The notes under the pieces were generated by a model. It was not told where the DNA came from, did not search any database, and worked only from the letters and a program-made list of their open reading frames with translations. 64,000 nt of DNA from an uncultured Ignavibacteriota bacterium (GTDB lineage Bacteria > Bacteroidota > Ignavibacteria > UBA10030 > UBA8401), in the NCBI GenBank assembly GCA_903861125.1, contig CAIOTF010000042.1, positions 62,001-126,000 on the forward strand, given 5' to 3'. Both the position numbers and the translations under genes were made by a program. Of the stretch, positions 8,548 to 18,530 are shown piece by piece. Numbering within the stretch: position 1 is the stretch's first letter; each line of letters begins with the position of its first letter.

Positions 8548-9825
8548 TTATTCAAACCGCAATGCTTCAATCGGGTCGAGATTTGCCGCTTTCCAGGCAG
8601 GATATACTCCAAAAACAATTCCGATGAACGAACAGAAAATCAAAGCTGTGATATTCATCTGTAACGCCGTAAAATCCAGAAATGGTGTCTGTAAGATAGC
8701 AACGGTGTTGTTCCACGGATAGACCGGCGGCGATGAAAGCAATATTGAAACGATGTTCCCCATAATTGAACCGGTTATTATTCCGATGATTCCGCCGATC
8801 TGACTGAAAACGACGGACTCGGTCAGAAATTGTGTAAGCACATTATATTTCGTTGCACCCAAAGCTTTCCGGATGCCGATCTCTTTTGTTCTTTCGGTTA
8901 CGGACACAAGCATAATATTCATGATTCCAATGCCAGCCGCAAGAAGAGCAATACACGCAATTCCGACAGCACCGATCTTAATCATAAAAGTCGTTTCGTT
9001 GAATTGCGCGATAATCGTTTCATTGGAAAAGAACTCGAAATCATCCGGTTCTCCGGGCGGCACGTGGCGGATCGTCCGGAGAACTCCGCGGGATAATTCC
9101 AACACTTCGTTGTACGATTTTTGATCGCGTGTCGTCACCATAATGTTTACGGAATGTTCCTTGCCGTATGTATTCAGGTGTGTCGTAATCGGAATCACCA
9201 CCATGTTCCCCTGGTTCCCGCCCAACATCCCTCCTTTGCTTGCAAGAGTACCAATAACTTTGTACTGACGTCCATTCACCCGGATAAATTCACCGACAGG
9301 ATTTCCGATCGGGAATAATTTTTTAACAACATCGCTTCCCATAACGATTACATTGGCTGCCGACTGTAATTCCTGATTGGTGAACGATCGTCCGATGTCG
9401 ATATTCCAGTTATTGGTCGCCATACCATCAATGGATTCGCCCATCACATTGACACTCGGATTCGTTTTTATGTTTTTATATTCTGCTACTTTTCCCCATT
9501 CCCCCACTTCCAAGCCGACATACTTTGCCAATTTCATTCTTTCATAGAACATCTCTGCCTGATCATAGGAGATATTCTTCCGGTTACGGTATCTCCAGCG
9601 GTTATTGTCGTTGAAATTTACTGCCGGATATTTTTGAATCTGGAACGTATTGGCTCCCAGATCGCTGACACCATTCTCAATGGCATTTTGCAAAACACCC
9701 ATCGCCGTCATCACGCCGATAATGGAAAATACCCCGACTCCAATTCCGAGCAGTGTCAGCACGGAACGTAATTTGTTCACGCGGATTGAATTCATCGCCA
9801 TGCCAATACTCTCTTGGATCTGCAT
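8548..9825 (-). CDS. MacB/FtsX-family ABC transporter permease (third permease of operon)
   Basis: A 425-residue inner-membrane permease: transmembrane helix 1 near residues 20-45 (LRSVLTLLGIGVGVFSIIGVMT), a large periplasmic MacB-PCD domain, then an FtsX domain with three helices at about 275-410, including the coupling segment RTKEIGIRKALGATK and the ending WKAANLDPIEALRFE. It has no ATPase domain of its own and must use the ATPase at 12540-13253. It is a close paralogue of the next permease (9978-11255), differing most in the first part of the periplasmic domain. A 152-base gap separates the two. It is the last gene of the operon before a terminator. Confidence 0.93.
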   Translation of the reverse strand: MQIQESIGMAMNSIRVNKLRSVLTLLGIGVGVFSIIGVMTAMGVLQNAIENGVSDLGANTFQIQKYPAVNFNDNNRWRYRNRKNISYDQAEMFYERMKLAKYVGLEVGEWGKVAEYKNIKTNPSVNVMGESIDGMATNNWNIDIGRSFTNQELQSAANVIVMGSDVVKKLFPIGNPVGEFIRVNGRQYKVIGTLASKGGMLGGNQGNMVVIPITTHLNTYGKEHSVNIMVTTRDQKSYNEVLELSRGVLRTIRHVPPGEPDDFEFFSNETIIAQFNETTFMIKIGAVGIACIALLAAGIGIMNIMLVSVTERTKEIGIRKALGATKYNVLTQFLTESVVFSQIGGIIGIITGSIMGNIVSILLSSPPVYPWNNTVAILQTPFLDFTALQMNITALIFCSFIGIVFGVYPAWKAANLDPIEALRFE

Positions 9826-9977
9826 ACAGTAATTCCCTTATTGGAGCATTTCAACAACAGATTGTTTCAGGTAAAACACACGTAGATAAGAATGGCGTCC
9901 TATTTTTGGACATGCCCGATATCCGCTTCAGCACATTTTTGGTGTACCATCCGTTTTAAATGAATGGACTACATCAT

Positions 9978-11255
9978 TTATTCGAACCGTAGTGCTTCAA
10001 TCGGATCAAGATTTGCCGCTTTCCAAGCAGGATACACGCCGAACACGATTCCGATAAACGAACAGAAGATTAATGCTGTAATATTCATTTGTAATGCAGT
10101 AAAATCCAGGAACGGTGTCTGCAATATCGCTACAGAATTATTCCATGGATACACCGGCGGAGATGTAAGCAGGATTGAAACAATATTTCCCATGAGAGAA
10201 CCAGTAACGATGCCGATCACACCGCCGATCTGACTAAAAACGACGGACTCGGTTAAAAATTGAGAAAGCACATTGTACTTCGTTGCACCCAAAGCTTTTC
10301 TAATTCCGATCTCTTTGGTTCTTTCCGTGACAGACACAAGCATTATATTCATGATACCAATACCTGCTGCAAGCAGCGCGATACACGCGATGCCTACCGC
10401 GCCGATCTTGATCAAGAATGTTGTTTCATTAAATTGAGCAATGACCGTTTCGTTCGAGAATATTTCGAAATCGTCAGGTTCGCCGGGAGGTACTTGGCGG
10501 ATCACCCGAAGCACGCCGCGTGAAAATTCAAGAACATCATTATAGGATTTCTGATCGCGCGTAGTGACCATGATATTAATCGAATGGTCTTTACCGTAAA
10601 TATTCATATGGGTTGTGATCGGAATAATGATCATATTCCCCTGGTTGCCTCCAAGCACTGATCCTTTATTTTCCAACGTACCGATCACTTTATATTGAAC
10701 ACCATCAACGCGGATGTCCTCACCGACAGGATTCCCGAAAGGAAAAAGTTTTTTAACAACATCGCTGCCAATCACCGTAACCCGTGCTGCTGACTGCATC
10801 TCCTGGCTATTGAATGAGCGTCCTTGTTCTACATTCCAATTATTCGTTGCCAAACCGTCAACAGATTCACCGGCAACTCCCACGCTCGGATTTGTTTTGA
10901 TATTCTTATATTCGGCGACCTTGCCACCCGTCCACTTTTCCAATCCGACATTTCTTGCCAGATTCATTCTCTCTATGAATAAAACTGCTTCCTCATAAGA
11001 AATATCTTTTCTATTACGATTTCGGGAACGGTCATGATCCCCGAAGTTGTTCATTGGATATTTTTGTATCTGAAATGTATTCGCACCCAATTGACTCACA
11101 CCGCTTTCGATCGCGTTCTGCAGCACACCCATAGAGGTCATCACTCCGATAATGGAAAACACTCCGACACCAATACCGAGCAATGTTAATACGGACCGCA
11201 ACTTGTTCACGCGGATCGCATTCATCGCCATTCCGATACTTTCCTGCAGCTGCAT
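9978..11255 (-). CDS. MacB/FtsX-family ABC transporter permease (second permease of operon)
   Basis: A 425-residue permease with the same domain order as its downstream paralogue: one N-terminal helix, a MacB periplasmic core domain at about 45-240 and an FtsX domain with three helices. The two share long identical stretches such as the first 20 residues (one conservative change) and almost the whole FtsX domain. They diverge around residues 65-105 (YPMNNFGDHDRSRN here, YPAVNFNDNNRWRY there). The pair probably arose by tandem duplication and could form homo- or heterodimers with the shared ATPase. Its start is 18 bases from the stop of the upstream permease. Confidence 0.93.
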   Translation of the reverse strand: MQLQESIGMAMNAIRVNKLRSVLTLLGIGVGVFSIIGVMTSMGVLQNAIESGVSQLGANTFQIQKYPMNNFGDHDRSRNRNRKDISYEEAVLFIERMNLARNVGLEKWTGGKVAEYKNIKTNPSVGVAGESVDGLATNNWNVEQGRSFNSQEMQSAARVTVIGSDVVKKLFPFGNPVGEDIRVDGVQYKVIGTLENKGSVLGGNQGNMIIIPITTHMNIYGKDHSINIMVTTRDQKSYNDVLEFSRGVLRVIRQVPPGEPDDFEIFSNETVIAQFNETTFLIKIGAVGIACIALLAAGIGIMNIMLVSVTERTKEIGIRKALGATKYNVLSQFLTESVVFSQIGGVIGIVTGSLMGNIVSILLTSPPVYPWNNSVAILQTPFLDFTALQMNITALIFCSFIGIVFGVYPAWKAANLDPIEALRFE

Positions 11256-11273
11256 AATTACTTTCCAATAATT

Positions 11274-12509
11274 TTATTCATGGCGTAATGCTTCAACCGG
11301 ATCCATTTTTGACGCACGATTTGCCGGTAAAAATCCTGAAACAACTCCAACAACCAACGAGATCAGAATAGCTATTGCGACAACGGAAATAGGCATCGAG
11401 GTCGGTAGTACTTGATTGATCAGCAAACTTAAGGGGTACGAAATAATGATTCCGATAATACCACCGATAAGCGATAACGCTGCAGATTCAATTAAGAACT
11501 GCAGTAAGATCGTAGAGCGTTTTGCACCGATCGCCTTCCGGATTCCGATTTCTTTTGTACGTTCGGTAACCGAAACGAACATTATATTCATAATGCCGAT
11601 GGCACCCACAAACAGTGAGAGAGCTGTAATAAACAAACCTATCGCTGCAATCACACCGCCGATCTGATTGAAAGTCTGGATGAACATCTCCTGTTGATTG
11701 ATTGCAAAATCATCTTTTGCACCGGGTTTTACATCGCGTACTTTGCGGAGAATTCCGCGCAATTCTTCTTTGGTATTCTCAAGATCATTAATGTTGGCTG
11801 CTTTAACGCGAATTTCAATTCCGCGGCGATGGTTGCTGTATCGTTGAAGAAAATTCGTGATCGGTATGAGTGCCTGATTATCCATATCCATTCCTAAAAA
11901 ACTTCCCTGCTTAGCGATCACTCCTACAACACGAAATGTATAAGAACCAAGTTTTACATATTTCCCAAGCGGCGTTTCGTTCGGAAAGAGTTTTTCGGCA
12001 ACGGTATATCCAAGAACAACTACAGGACGGGAACCGTTCGATTCTGTCTCTGAAAAGAATCTTCCCATTTCCATATTCAAACCGCCGACCTGCATATACT
12101 GTTCGTTTACGCCAATTAAAAAAATTCTATCTGAACTTAAACTCCGGTATTTGATCGGTACGCCTGTAGCAGTAAATGGTGTTACGGCCGCTATTGTTGA
12201 CCCTTGTTCTCGAACTGCCTTGAATTGTCTCAAATCTAAGTTTTTACGGTTGCGCGACGCTTCGAAATCTTCCTGACTGGAAAACCATGAGAACTTTTGC
12301 ACGAACAGAACGTCAGCACCGATCTTTGAGATCATTTCGTTGAAAGACCGGCTCATTCCTTCAATGGCAGTTCCCATTAGGGTGACCGATACGATACCGA
12401 TCACAATCCCGAGAGTTGTCAATACGGACCGCATTTTATTGCCGCGGATTGCCTGAAACGAGATACCGAGTCCCTCTTTTATCTCATAGCTAAAATCTGT
12501 CAGTCTCAT
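11274..12509 (-). CDS. MacB/FtsX-family ABC transporter permease (first permease of operon)
   Basis: A 411-residue permease, more distant from the other two. It has an N-terminal helix (MRSVLTTLGIVIGIVSVTL, about residues 26-45), a MacB periplasmic domain and a C-terminal FtsX domain with the coupling motif ERTKEIGIRKAIGAKRS and the end SKMDPVEALRHE. It lies directly behind the ATPase gene (30-base gap). In MacAB-TolC systems two permease chains form the dimer that pushes substrate from the periplasm through the adaptor and channel; here three candidates share one ATPase. Confidence 0.92.
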   Translation of the reverse strand: MRLTDFSYEIKEGLGISFQAIRGNKMRSVLTTLGIVIGIVSVTLMGTAIEGMSRSFNEMISKIGADVLFVQKFSWFSSQEDFEASRNRKNLDLRQFKAVREQGSTIAAVTPFTATGVPIKYRSLSSDRIFLIGVNEQYMQVGGLNMEMGRFFSETESNGSRPVVVLGYTVAEKLFPNETPLGKYVKLGSYTFRVVGVIAKQGSFLGMDMDNQALIPITNFLQRYSNHRRGIEIRVKAANINDLENTKEELRGILRKVRDVKPGAKDDFAINQQEMFIQTFNQIGGVIAAIGLFITALSLFVGAIGIMNIMFVSVTERTKEIGIRKAIGAKRSTILLQFLIESAALSLIGGIIGIIISYPLSLLINQVLPTSMPISVVAIAILISLVVGVVSGFLPANRASKMDPVEALRHE

Positions 12510-12539
12510 AATATTACCGTCTGGCGAAAATAAATATTG

Positions 12540-13253
12540 TTATGCATGCGCACCGGGCAGCACTCTGTCTTCTACGATCGTATCGCTTTCTATCAAACCG
12601 TCACGCAGGCGGATGATCCTATGGGCATGACGCGCAATGTCTTCTTCATGTGTGACCAGAATAATGGTGTTTCCTTGAGCATGCAGTTCGTTAAATAAGC
12701 CCATTATCTCCACACCGGTCTTCGAGTCAAGATTTCCTGTTGGTTCATCGGCAAGGATGATCGATGGTTTGGTAACTAGAGCCCTTGCAATAGCTACGCG
12801 CTGCCTCTGACCGCCCGAAAGTTCGTTGGGCTTATGATGCATCCGGTCTTCCAGTTTCACATGAGCCAGCGCTTCGGCGGCAAGAAGTTTTCTATCCGTT
12901 TTTTTCATGCCGGAATAGATAAGCGGAAGTTCTACATTGTGAAGGGCATCCGAACGCGCCAGTAAATTGAATGTTTGAAAAACGAACCCGATCTCTTTGT
13001 TCCTGATTTTGGCAAGTTCATTGTCGTTCATGTCGCTAACATTCACCGTGTTGAACTCGTACAAACCCGAGGTCGGTGTGTCTAAACACCCGATCACATT
13101 CATCAGCGTTGATTTTCCGGAACCGGAAGGTCCCATGATTGCAACATATTCATTTTTTTGTATCTGCACGGAAACGTCGACAAGAGCGTTCACCTCGACA
13201 CTTCCCATCACGTACGTCTTCTTAATGTTTTTGATATTGATAACTGGATGCAT
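12540..13253 (-). CDS. ABC transporter ATP-binding protein (MacB/LolD type)
   Basis: A 237-residue ATPase powering the MacB-like permeases. Walker A is [12 protein letters not shown] (about residues 40-51), the signature is [16 protein letters not shown], Walker B is [13 protein letters not shown] and the switch histidine is in ILVTHE. The sequence [20 protein letters not shown] is typical of the LolD/MacB/FtsE group. Unlike E. coli MacB, the ATPase is a separate chain. It begins seven bases after the TPR gene, behind AAGGA, so it is tightly co-translated with the operon. Confidence 0.96.
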   Translation of the reverse strand: MHPVINIKNIKKTYVMGSVEVNALVDVSVQIQKNEYVAIMGPSGSGKSTLMNVIGCLDTPTSGLYEFNTVNVSDMNDNELAKIRNKEIGFVFQTFNLLARSDALHNVELPLIYSGMKKTDRKLLAAEALAHVKLEDRMHHKPNELSGGQRQRVAIARALVTKPSIILADEPTGNLDSKTGVEIMGLFNELHAQGNTIILVTHEEDIARHAHRIIRLRDGLIESDTIVEDRVLPGAHA

Positions 13254-13260
13254 AGGGTCC

Positions 13261-14214
13261 TTATAATTCTTTGATTTTTTTTTGGGCTGCGTCCGCTCGG
13301 CGGCCTTGCGGTTCTACGGTTAAAAACCATTGGAACGTTTCTTTAGCTTTTTGTTTCTCACCTTTCAGTTCATAGCATTCGGCCAGAGAATAGATTGATG
13401 CACCGAATGCCTTGTCGATCGACAATGCAAAATGATATTTTTCAATCGCTTGGTCATATTTTTGTTCTTCTTTCAGTACATCTCCGAAGCTGTCATATGA
13501 ATCAGGATTCTTCGGTTCGGTTTCGATGAACTTTTGCATTTGAACCCGGGCTTCATCGAATCGTTTCCAATTCATATAGAGATATCCAAGCTGCTTGTAG
13601 CCGCTCCCTCGTTCCGGTTCGGCTGTTATCGCTTTTTTTAACTGTTTCTCAGCTACAACGGTATCTTTCTTAACTCTGCCGTAATAATTTGCAAGCATCA
13701 GATATCCGCGAAACGGATTCAACTTCACTACTTCATTCGCCTGATCGAATGCCTTTTCAATACTTCCGCCCATGATACCGGGAGCAATGACATAATAATT
13801 ATAGAGCGCCACGCGGGCTTCAACGTTGGCCGGATCAAGTTCCGATGCACGAAGAAACGCATTCTTAATCTTTGGAGCCATTAAACCTTGTGATAACACA
13901 TTGGCCGTCATTGCTTTTTGACCAAGAATTTGTCCCCTCAGCAAATGATACCGTGAAACGTTCTCATTCACGTCGATCGCTTCATCGATTTCGTCCTGAG
14001 CATCATCGTGCTTCTGCTGCAGCATTAATGCAACGGCAAGATAATAATGCGATTCCGCATCATTTTTATTTTTCTTTACTGCCGATTCAAAAAATGATTG
14101 AGCTTCAGAATATTTTTTCTGATTGATCAGTCTGATGCCGGTGCTGTCCATTTGTGCAACACCATACACAACCGCAATAATAAGAAGAATAAGAACTTTA
14201 CGTTTCATTGTCAT
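13261..14214 (-). CDS. exported TPR-repeat protein of the export operon
   Basis: A 317-residue protein with an N-terminal signal/anchor ([16 protein letters not shown]) and about six tetratricopeptide repeats through the rest (for example [49 protein letters not shown]). It sits between the adaptor (12-base gap) and the ATPase (7-base gap). A TPR protein in this place is not part of the standard MacAB-TolC set. It may be a periplasmic scaffold or a substrate-handling partner; this is inferred only from position. Confidence 0.8.
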   Translation of the reverse strand: MTMKRKVLILLIIAVVYGVAQMDSTGIRLINQKKYSEAQSFFESAVKKNKNDAESHYYLAVALMLQQKHDDAQDEIDEAIDVNENVSRYHLLRGQILGQKAMTANVLSQGLMAPKIKNAFLRASELDPANVEARVALYNYYVIAPGIMGGSIEKAFDQANEVVKLNPFRGYLMLANYYGRVKKDTVVAEKQLKKAITAEPERGSGYKQLGYLYMNWKRFDEARVQMQKFIETEPKNPDSYDSFGDVLKEEQKYDQAIEKYHFALSIDKAFGASIYSLAECYELKGEKQKAKETFQWFLTVEPQGRRADAAQKKIKEL

Positions 14215-14226
14215 CAGTCGGCCGTA

Positions 14227-15522
14227 TTATTTATTTTCACCCGGTTTGCCCATAGCAAATTTCGCGGCAGAGTTCTCAATTTTTATTACCGTCCCGTCTT
14301 CAAGTTCTCGATTGATGGCTTTATATGTACCGCTTACCACTTCAGCATTTTCGCTGATGCCGGTCAAGATCTCAACATATCCTTCGTCGTTGATGCCTCT
14401 TTTCACAGGAACCATTTTCGCCTTGCCGTTCTCCACTATAAAGATGCACTCGACCGGTTTTTCATTCATCGAAAGACCACCGCCCGGACCCTGCTGGGAT
14501 TCGGTTTTTGGTTTTTCGCCTTCTTTTCCTTTGGGTGCGCGGGTTGTAACGCTTTGGATCGGAACAGACACAACTTTGCTCTTAGTTTCCGTTTCAATAT
14601 CAGCGGTCATAGACATACCGGGACGCAAGGCAATATCCTTATTCAAAACACGGATCTTCACTTCAAAATTCGTCACTTCCTCCTGTGTTCCAAGACCTTT
14701 TGATTTTGCGGTATTCGCGATCTCATACACAGTCCCGACAAATTTTTTATCGGGATACGCATCAATGGTTATTCGTGTCGTATCGCCGATCGATATATTA
14801 ACGATATCATTCTCGCCGACATCCACACGGGCTTCCATCATTGCCAAGTCTGCAACGGTCATAATCTGCGTTCCCTGTGTGAAACTGCTACCGCTGACCC
14901 GCTCTCCAAGTTCGGAAAGCAATTGTGAAACCGTTCCGTTCATTGGAGAATAGATCGTTGTTTTTGCCAAACTCTCCTTTGCGTCTCGCAGCGATGCTTC
15001 GGACTGCCGGACTCCGGCCTGTGCAGATTCAAACTGCGATTTTGCAGCACTGAACGCCGTCTTTAGCGCGATGAATTCCTGATCGGATAGTAATTTTTTC
15101 TCATACAATTCCTGTGCGCGTTTGAATTCCGATTCCGCTTTTTCAAGATTCGATTTCGATAAATTCATATTTGCACGAGCTGATTGCAGACCTGCTTCGG
15201 CACGATCCACCTGCGCCTGATATTGGTCCGGTTTAATGCGGACGAGCAGATCGCCCTTCTTTACTTTGTCCCCCTCTTTCACAGGAAGCGCCGTGATTTC
15301 ACCGCTGACCTCAGCATTGATCTTCACCATCGTTTCTGGCTGAATTTTACCGGAAGCATTCACAACCTGAGTGATAGTGCGGCGAGTGCTTTTTTCGGTC
15401 TGGACCGTAATGATGTTCTCCTTTTTGCTGCCGAGAACGACAACAAGCACCAGTACAATTGCAACAACACCGATGCCGGAGAAGATGAAAATTTTCTTTT
15501 TATTTTTTTTACCGTTTGCCAT
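14227..15522 (-). CDS. MacA/HlyD-type periplasmic adaptor protein
   Basis: A 431-residue membrane-fusion protein. An N-terminal transmembrane anchor (IFIFSGIGVVAIVLVLVVVL, about residues 12-31) is followed by a split lipoyl/barrel-sandwich domain (GEITALPVKEGDKVKKGDLL, and TTIYSPMNGTVSQLL after the hairpin). Between them lies a long alpha-helical hairpin (about 95-190), and after them beta-barrel and membrane-proximal domains. It links the inner-membrane permease to the TolC-like channel. It follows the tolC-like gene by 24 bases with a good AAGGGG ribosome site. A Gly/Gln/Pro-rich segment near residue 350 (ESQQGPGGGLS) is an apparent lineage-specific insert. Confidence 0.93.
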   Translation of the reverse strand: MANGKKNKKKIFIFSGIGVVAIVLVLVVVLGSKKENIITVQTEKSTRRTITQVVNASGKIQPETMVKINAEVSGEITALPVKEGDKVKKGDLLVRIKPDQYQAQVDRAEAGLQSARANMNLSKSNLEKAESEFKRAQELYEKKLLSDQEFIALKTAFSAAKSQFESAQAGVRQSEASLRDAKESLAKTTIYSPMNGTVSQLLSELGERVSGSSFTQGTQIMTVADLAMMEARVDVGENDIVNISIGDTTRITIDAYPDKKFVGTVYEIANTAKSKGLGTQEEVTNFEVKIRVLNKDIALRPGMSMTADIETETKSKVVSVPIQSVTTRAPKGKEGEKPKTESQQGPGGGLSMNEKPVECIFIVENGKAKMVPVKRGINDEGYVEILTGISENAEVVSGTYKAINRELEDGTVIKIENSAAKFAMGKPGENK

Positions 15523-15546
15523 TGTGTACCCCTTGAAATAATATAA

Positions 15547-16857
15547 TTAGTATTTTTCTCTTCCAACCGCGATCCTGAATTGCAGTTTCGCGAAAACAAA
15601 ATCATACGATGATGATACTTTATTGCTTATTGCCTGTGTATAGTTCGCTGTTGCCACAAGCAGGTCGAGCAGCGTGTTTGAACCGAGGTTATACCGTTCT
15701 TCTGCAATGCGCCGGTCTTCTTCGGCTGATTTCATATTCTTCAACGAAACATCATACCGTTTGCGCGCTGTTTCAAGATTCAGCAACGATGACTTCACAT
15801 CTTTTGCAACACTGCGTTTTGCTTGTTCAAGCTGTTGTTCAGCCAATTCATAATTCAACTGACTTGTTTGAACTGCTGTGCTGGTTTGAAAGCCGTTGAA
15901 GATAGGAATGGATAAGGATAATCTCCAATTCCATGATTTCGCATCTTTCATCACTCCGAAATCTTTGCCACCAAGACTGTATCCGGTGCCCAAATTTAAT
16001 GAAGGGTAATGACCGGAACGGGAAATAGTAAGGTCGTTTTCAGATATCTGTTTTGCCAATAAGGACGATTGATAATCGGGTCTGGCTTCCAGTGCTTCCT
16101 GCACAAGTTTGTTGTAGTCGGCGTATTCTTGATGCAATGAATCGGAGATTAACCCTGCTATCTGCTGCAGGACCGATGCATCTTCAAAATTATAATCCAT
16201 GGTCACGTCAAGTGCCAGAAGATACAGCATATCCTGTTTTGAATTATCGTAATTGCTTTGGGCATTGATCAATGCCAGTTCATCATTCGCTGTCTGCACT
16301 TGTTGCCGGTACACGTCCGACTTTGCCAATGCACCAACTTTATTCGATTCTTCAATGCGTGAAAGCTGCTGTTGCGAACGTTTAAGGTTATCCTGACTTA
16401 CAATTAAAAGTTGTTGGTTCCGAAGAACGGTAAGGTAGGATTGTTCAACAGCAAGCACAGTGTTCTGTTTTTGTTTTGCGTAGTTGAATGCCGCTGCATC
16501 AGCGGATGATGTTGCTCTGTTTAATGACGAAGTATTGCGAAAACCGTCGAACAAAGTCACATTTGCACTCACCCCTGCACTTACAGAACCGCTGGCGTTA
16601 ACAAGATCTCTGCCTGATGTTGTTGTGGTCGAACCGCTTCGCCCCATACTTGCAGAAGCGGATAGAGAAGGAATAAAATTGCCGTATGCTACTGTTACGT
16701 TGGCATCAGAAATCTGCATTGTGTTCTTGGAACGGATAACATCAATATTTTTTTCGAGTGCGGTCTGGATTGCTTGCTGCAGCGTCAATTTCTCCTGTGA
16801 AAGGGTTGCTACGGTAAAAAGCAGCGAAATCAGCGCAATTGTGGGGATTTTTTTCAT
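15547..16857 (-). CDS. TolC-family outer-membrane channel protein
   Basis: A 436-residue protein with a signal peptide (MKKIPTIALISLLFTVATLSQ) and the two repeated OEP domains of TolC-like trimers. Long coiled-coil helices are seen in ERYNLGSNTLLDLLVATANY and in the LTLQQAIQTALEKNIDV start, with barrel strands such as LSLSIPIFNGFQ and NVTLFDGFRN. It forms the outer-membrane exit of the tripartite pump encoded by the following genes and is the first gene of that operon, with a GGAGAAAG ribosome site. Confidence 0.95.
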   Translation of the reverse strand: MKKIPTIALISLLFTVATLSQEKLTLQQAIQTALEKNIDVIRSKNTMQISDANVTVAYGNFIPSLSASASMGRSGSTTTTSGRDLVNASGSVSAGVSANVTLFDGFRNTSSLNRATSSADAAAFNYAKQKQNTVLAVEQSYLTVLRNQQLLIVSQDNLKRSQQQLSRIEESNKVGALAKSDVYRQQVQTANDELALINAQSNYDNSKQDMLYLLALDVTMDYNFEDASVLQQIAGLISDSLHQEYADYNKLVQEALEARPDYQSSLLAKQISENDLTISRSGHYPSLNLGTGYSLGGKDFGVMKDAKSWNWRLSLSIPIFNGFQTSTAVQTSQLNYELAEQQLEQAKRSVAKDVKSSLLNLETARKRYDVSLKNMKSAEEDRRIAEERYNLGSNTLLDLLVATANYTQAISNKVSSSYDFVFAKLQFRIAVGREKY

Positions 16858-16876
16858 TTCTTTCTCCGATATTTAA

Positions 16877-16884
16877 CAAAACTA
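16877..16884 (-). promoter_or_regulatory. possible -7 element of the export-operon promoter
   Basis: On the minus strand TAGTTTTG fits the Bacteroidota TAnnTTTG element and lies about 20 bases before the start of the TolC-like gene. The nearest upstream TTTG is 24 bases away, a little further than usual, so this is a weak call. Confidence 0.3.
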
Positions 16885-17018
16885 AATGATTGTAACGATA
16901 TTCTACACCAAAAGTTACAGGGAAATTCATCAATCTTACTCTTTAGACGCTCTCAAGAACTGCTTGTTTAAGATGAATATACGATTATTTTCGAAAATTT
17001 TTTCGAAGAAATCCGGGG

Positions 17019-18434
17019 CTATTCAAGTAACGCGGTTGCGCTGTTTTTGATTACTTCATCCTTAATCTCAAGAAGATACTGCAGTGCCGGATCATGTTCA
17101 TTTGGTATCCGGCCGTCCAAAATTGCCTCTTCGATCTTTGATTTGAGAACACCCACGAGTTTTCCAGCCGGAAGATTGCAAACCTGCATAATCTCATCCC
17201 CACGAACAGGAGGTTGAAATGCGCGAAGATTATCATTTTCTTCGACTTCTTTCATCCTGGCATACACAAGATCATAATTCTCGGAATACTGTTTTACAAG
17301 TTTCGGATTCTTCGATGTGATATCGGCGCGGCAAAGAAGCATCAGATCGTCGATCTCCTCCCCTGCTTCAAATAAAATCCTTCGCACAGCCGAATCCGTT
17401 ACATGCTCGTCCACCAGTTGCATGGGACGCTGATGCAGCCGTACGATCTTTTCAACGTACGGAACATGCTCAAGCGGAAGTTTCAGCCTGCGGAAAATAT
17501 GCTTTACCATCCTGGCACCGATCTCCTCGTGTCCGTGGAATGTCCATCCTATTCCCTCGATGAATTTTTTCGTCTTCGGTTTCCCGATATCATGCAGCAG
17601 GGCAGCCAGGCGCAAATAGATGTTCTCCGTCATCGCGCTTATGTTATCCAGCACCTGACACGTGTGAAGGAACACATCCTTATGGTGATGATCCTGCCGC
17701 TGATCGACGCCGGAAAGTTCTGCCACTTCCGGAAAAACAATGTGCAGTACGCCGGTGTCGAACATCAAGCGTAATCCGACGGACGGCTTCGGACTTGCTA
17801 CGATCTTCATGAATTCCTCGGTAATGCGTTCCTGCGAAATTATCGCAAGCCTCTCTTTCATCTTTGGAATCCCTTCAAGGGACTTCTCGTCGATAGAAAA
17901 TCCAAGTTGCGCAGAAAAACGCACGGCGCGCATGATCCGGAGAGGATCGTCGTCGAATGTCGTCATCGGATCGAGAGGTGTGCGGATGATCTTGTCGCGG
18001 AGATCGATCTGACCATTAAACGGGTCGGTCAGTTCGCCCCATGTCTGCGCATTGATCGAGAGTGCAAGTGCATTGATCGTAAAATCCCGGCGTGAAAGAT
18101 CTTCTTCGAGCGTACCAACTTCAACCAACGGATTTCTCGATTCGCGGTTGTAACTCTCTTTTCGCGCACCAACAAATTCGATCTTCCCCTCTTCGGTCGG
18201 CATCATAGCAGTACCGAATTTTTCATACGTAACGATCTTCCGCTTTTTCAGCGATACGGCAACTGCTTCGGCAAATTCTATTCCGCTGCCGACAACGACA
18301 ATATCTATATCGTTCACTTCCTTCCCCAGCAGTTTATCCCGCACATATCCGCCAACCACATACGCTTCCACGTTGCGTGCATCGGCAACCGCGCCTATTT
18401 TTTTCAGGAAAGTATTTGTGATTTCAATTTTCAT
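17019..18434 (-). CDS. cca: CCA tRNA nucleotidyltransferase with HD domain
   Basis: A 471-residue enzyme that builds or repairs the CCA end of tRNA (or one half of that activity). The nucleotidyltransferase head carries YVVGGYVRDKLLG and the metal-binding DIDIVVVG (about residues 25-47). The neck carries RRDFTINALAL and DDPLRIMRAVRFSAQLGF. A C-terminal HD phosphohydrolase domain follows (RLAALLHDIGKPKTK, about 275). Because class II CCA enzymes and poly(A) polymerases look alike, tRNA maturation is the best but not the only reading. The upstream 96 bases hold a 12-bp perfect palindrome and an 8-bp hairpin. Confidence 0.92.
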   Translation of the reverse strand: MKIEITNTFLKKIGAVADARNVEAYVVGGYVRDKLLGKEVNDIDIVVVGSGIEFAEAVAVSLKKRKIVTYEKFGTAMMPTEEGKIEFVGARKESYNRESRNPLVEVGTLEEDLSRRDFTINALALSINAQTWGELTDPFNGQIDLRDKIIRTPLDPMTTFDDDPLRIMRAVRFSAQLGFSIDEKSLEGIPKMKERLAIISQERITEEFMKIVASPKPSVGLRLMFDTGVLHIVFPEVAELSGVDQRQDHHHKDVFLHTCQVLDNISAMTENIYLRLAALLHDIGKPKTKKFIEGIGWTFHGHEEIGARMVKHIFRRLKLPLEHVPYVEKIVRLHQRPMQLVDEHVTDSAVRRILFEAGEEIDDLMLLCRADITSKNPKLVKQYSENYDLVYARMKEVEENDNLRAFQPPVRGDEIMQVCNLPAGKLVGVLKSKIEEAILDGRIPNEHDPALQYLLEIKDEVIKNSATALLE

Positions 18435-18530
18435 ACGACGATAATTCTGCTGCTGAATTTCCGGTACCGGACACTTACACAGACAGGGTTTGTTCTTTTT
18501 TGTGTAAGAACGTGATCCCCGAGAAGGACG

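Noticed and set aside
8548-11255. Long near-repeat of about 1.28 kb
   Set aside because: Considered as a mobile repeat, but it is simply two full-length paralogous permease genes, diverged to roughly 80 percent identity by eye, with no inverted repeats or transposase.
16990-17007. TTCGAAAA/TTTTCGAA hairpin just after the cca stop
   Set aside because: Two-base loop and no T tract; may be chance in an AT-rich gap.
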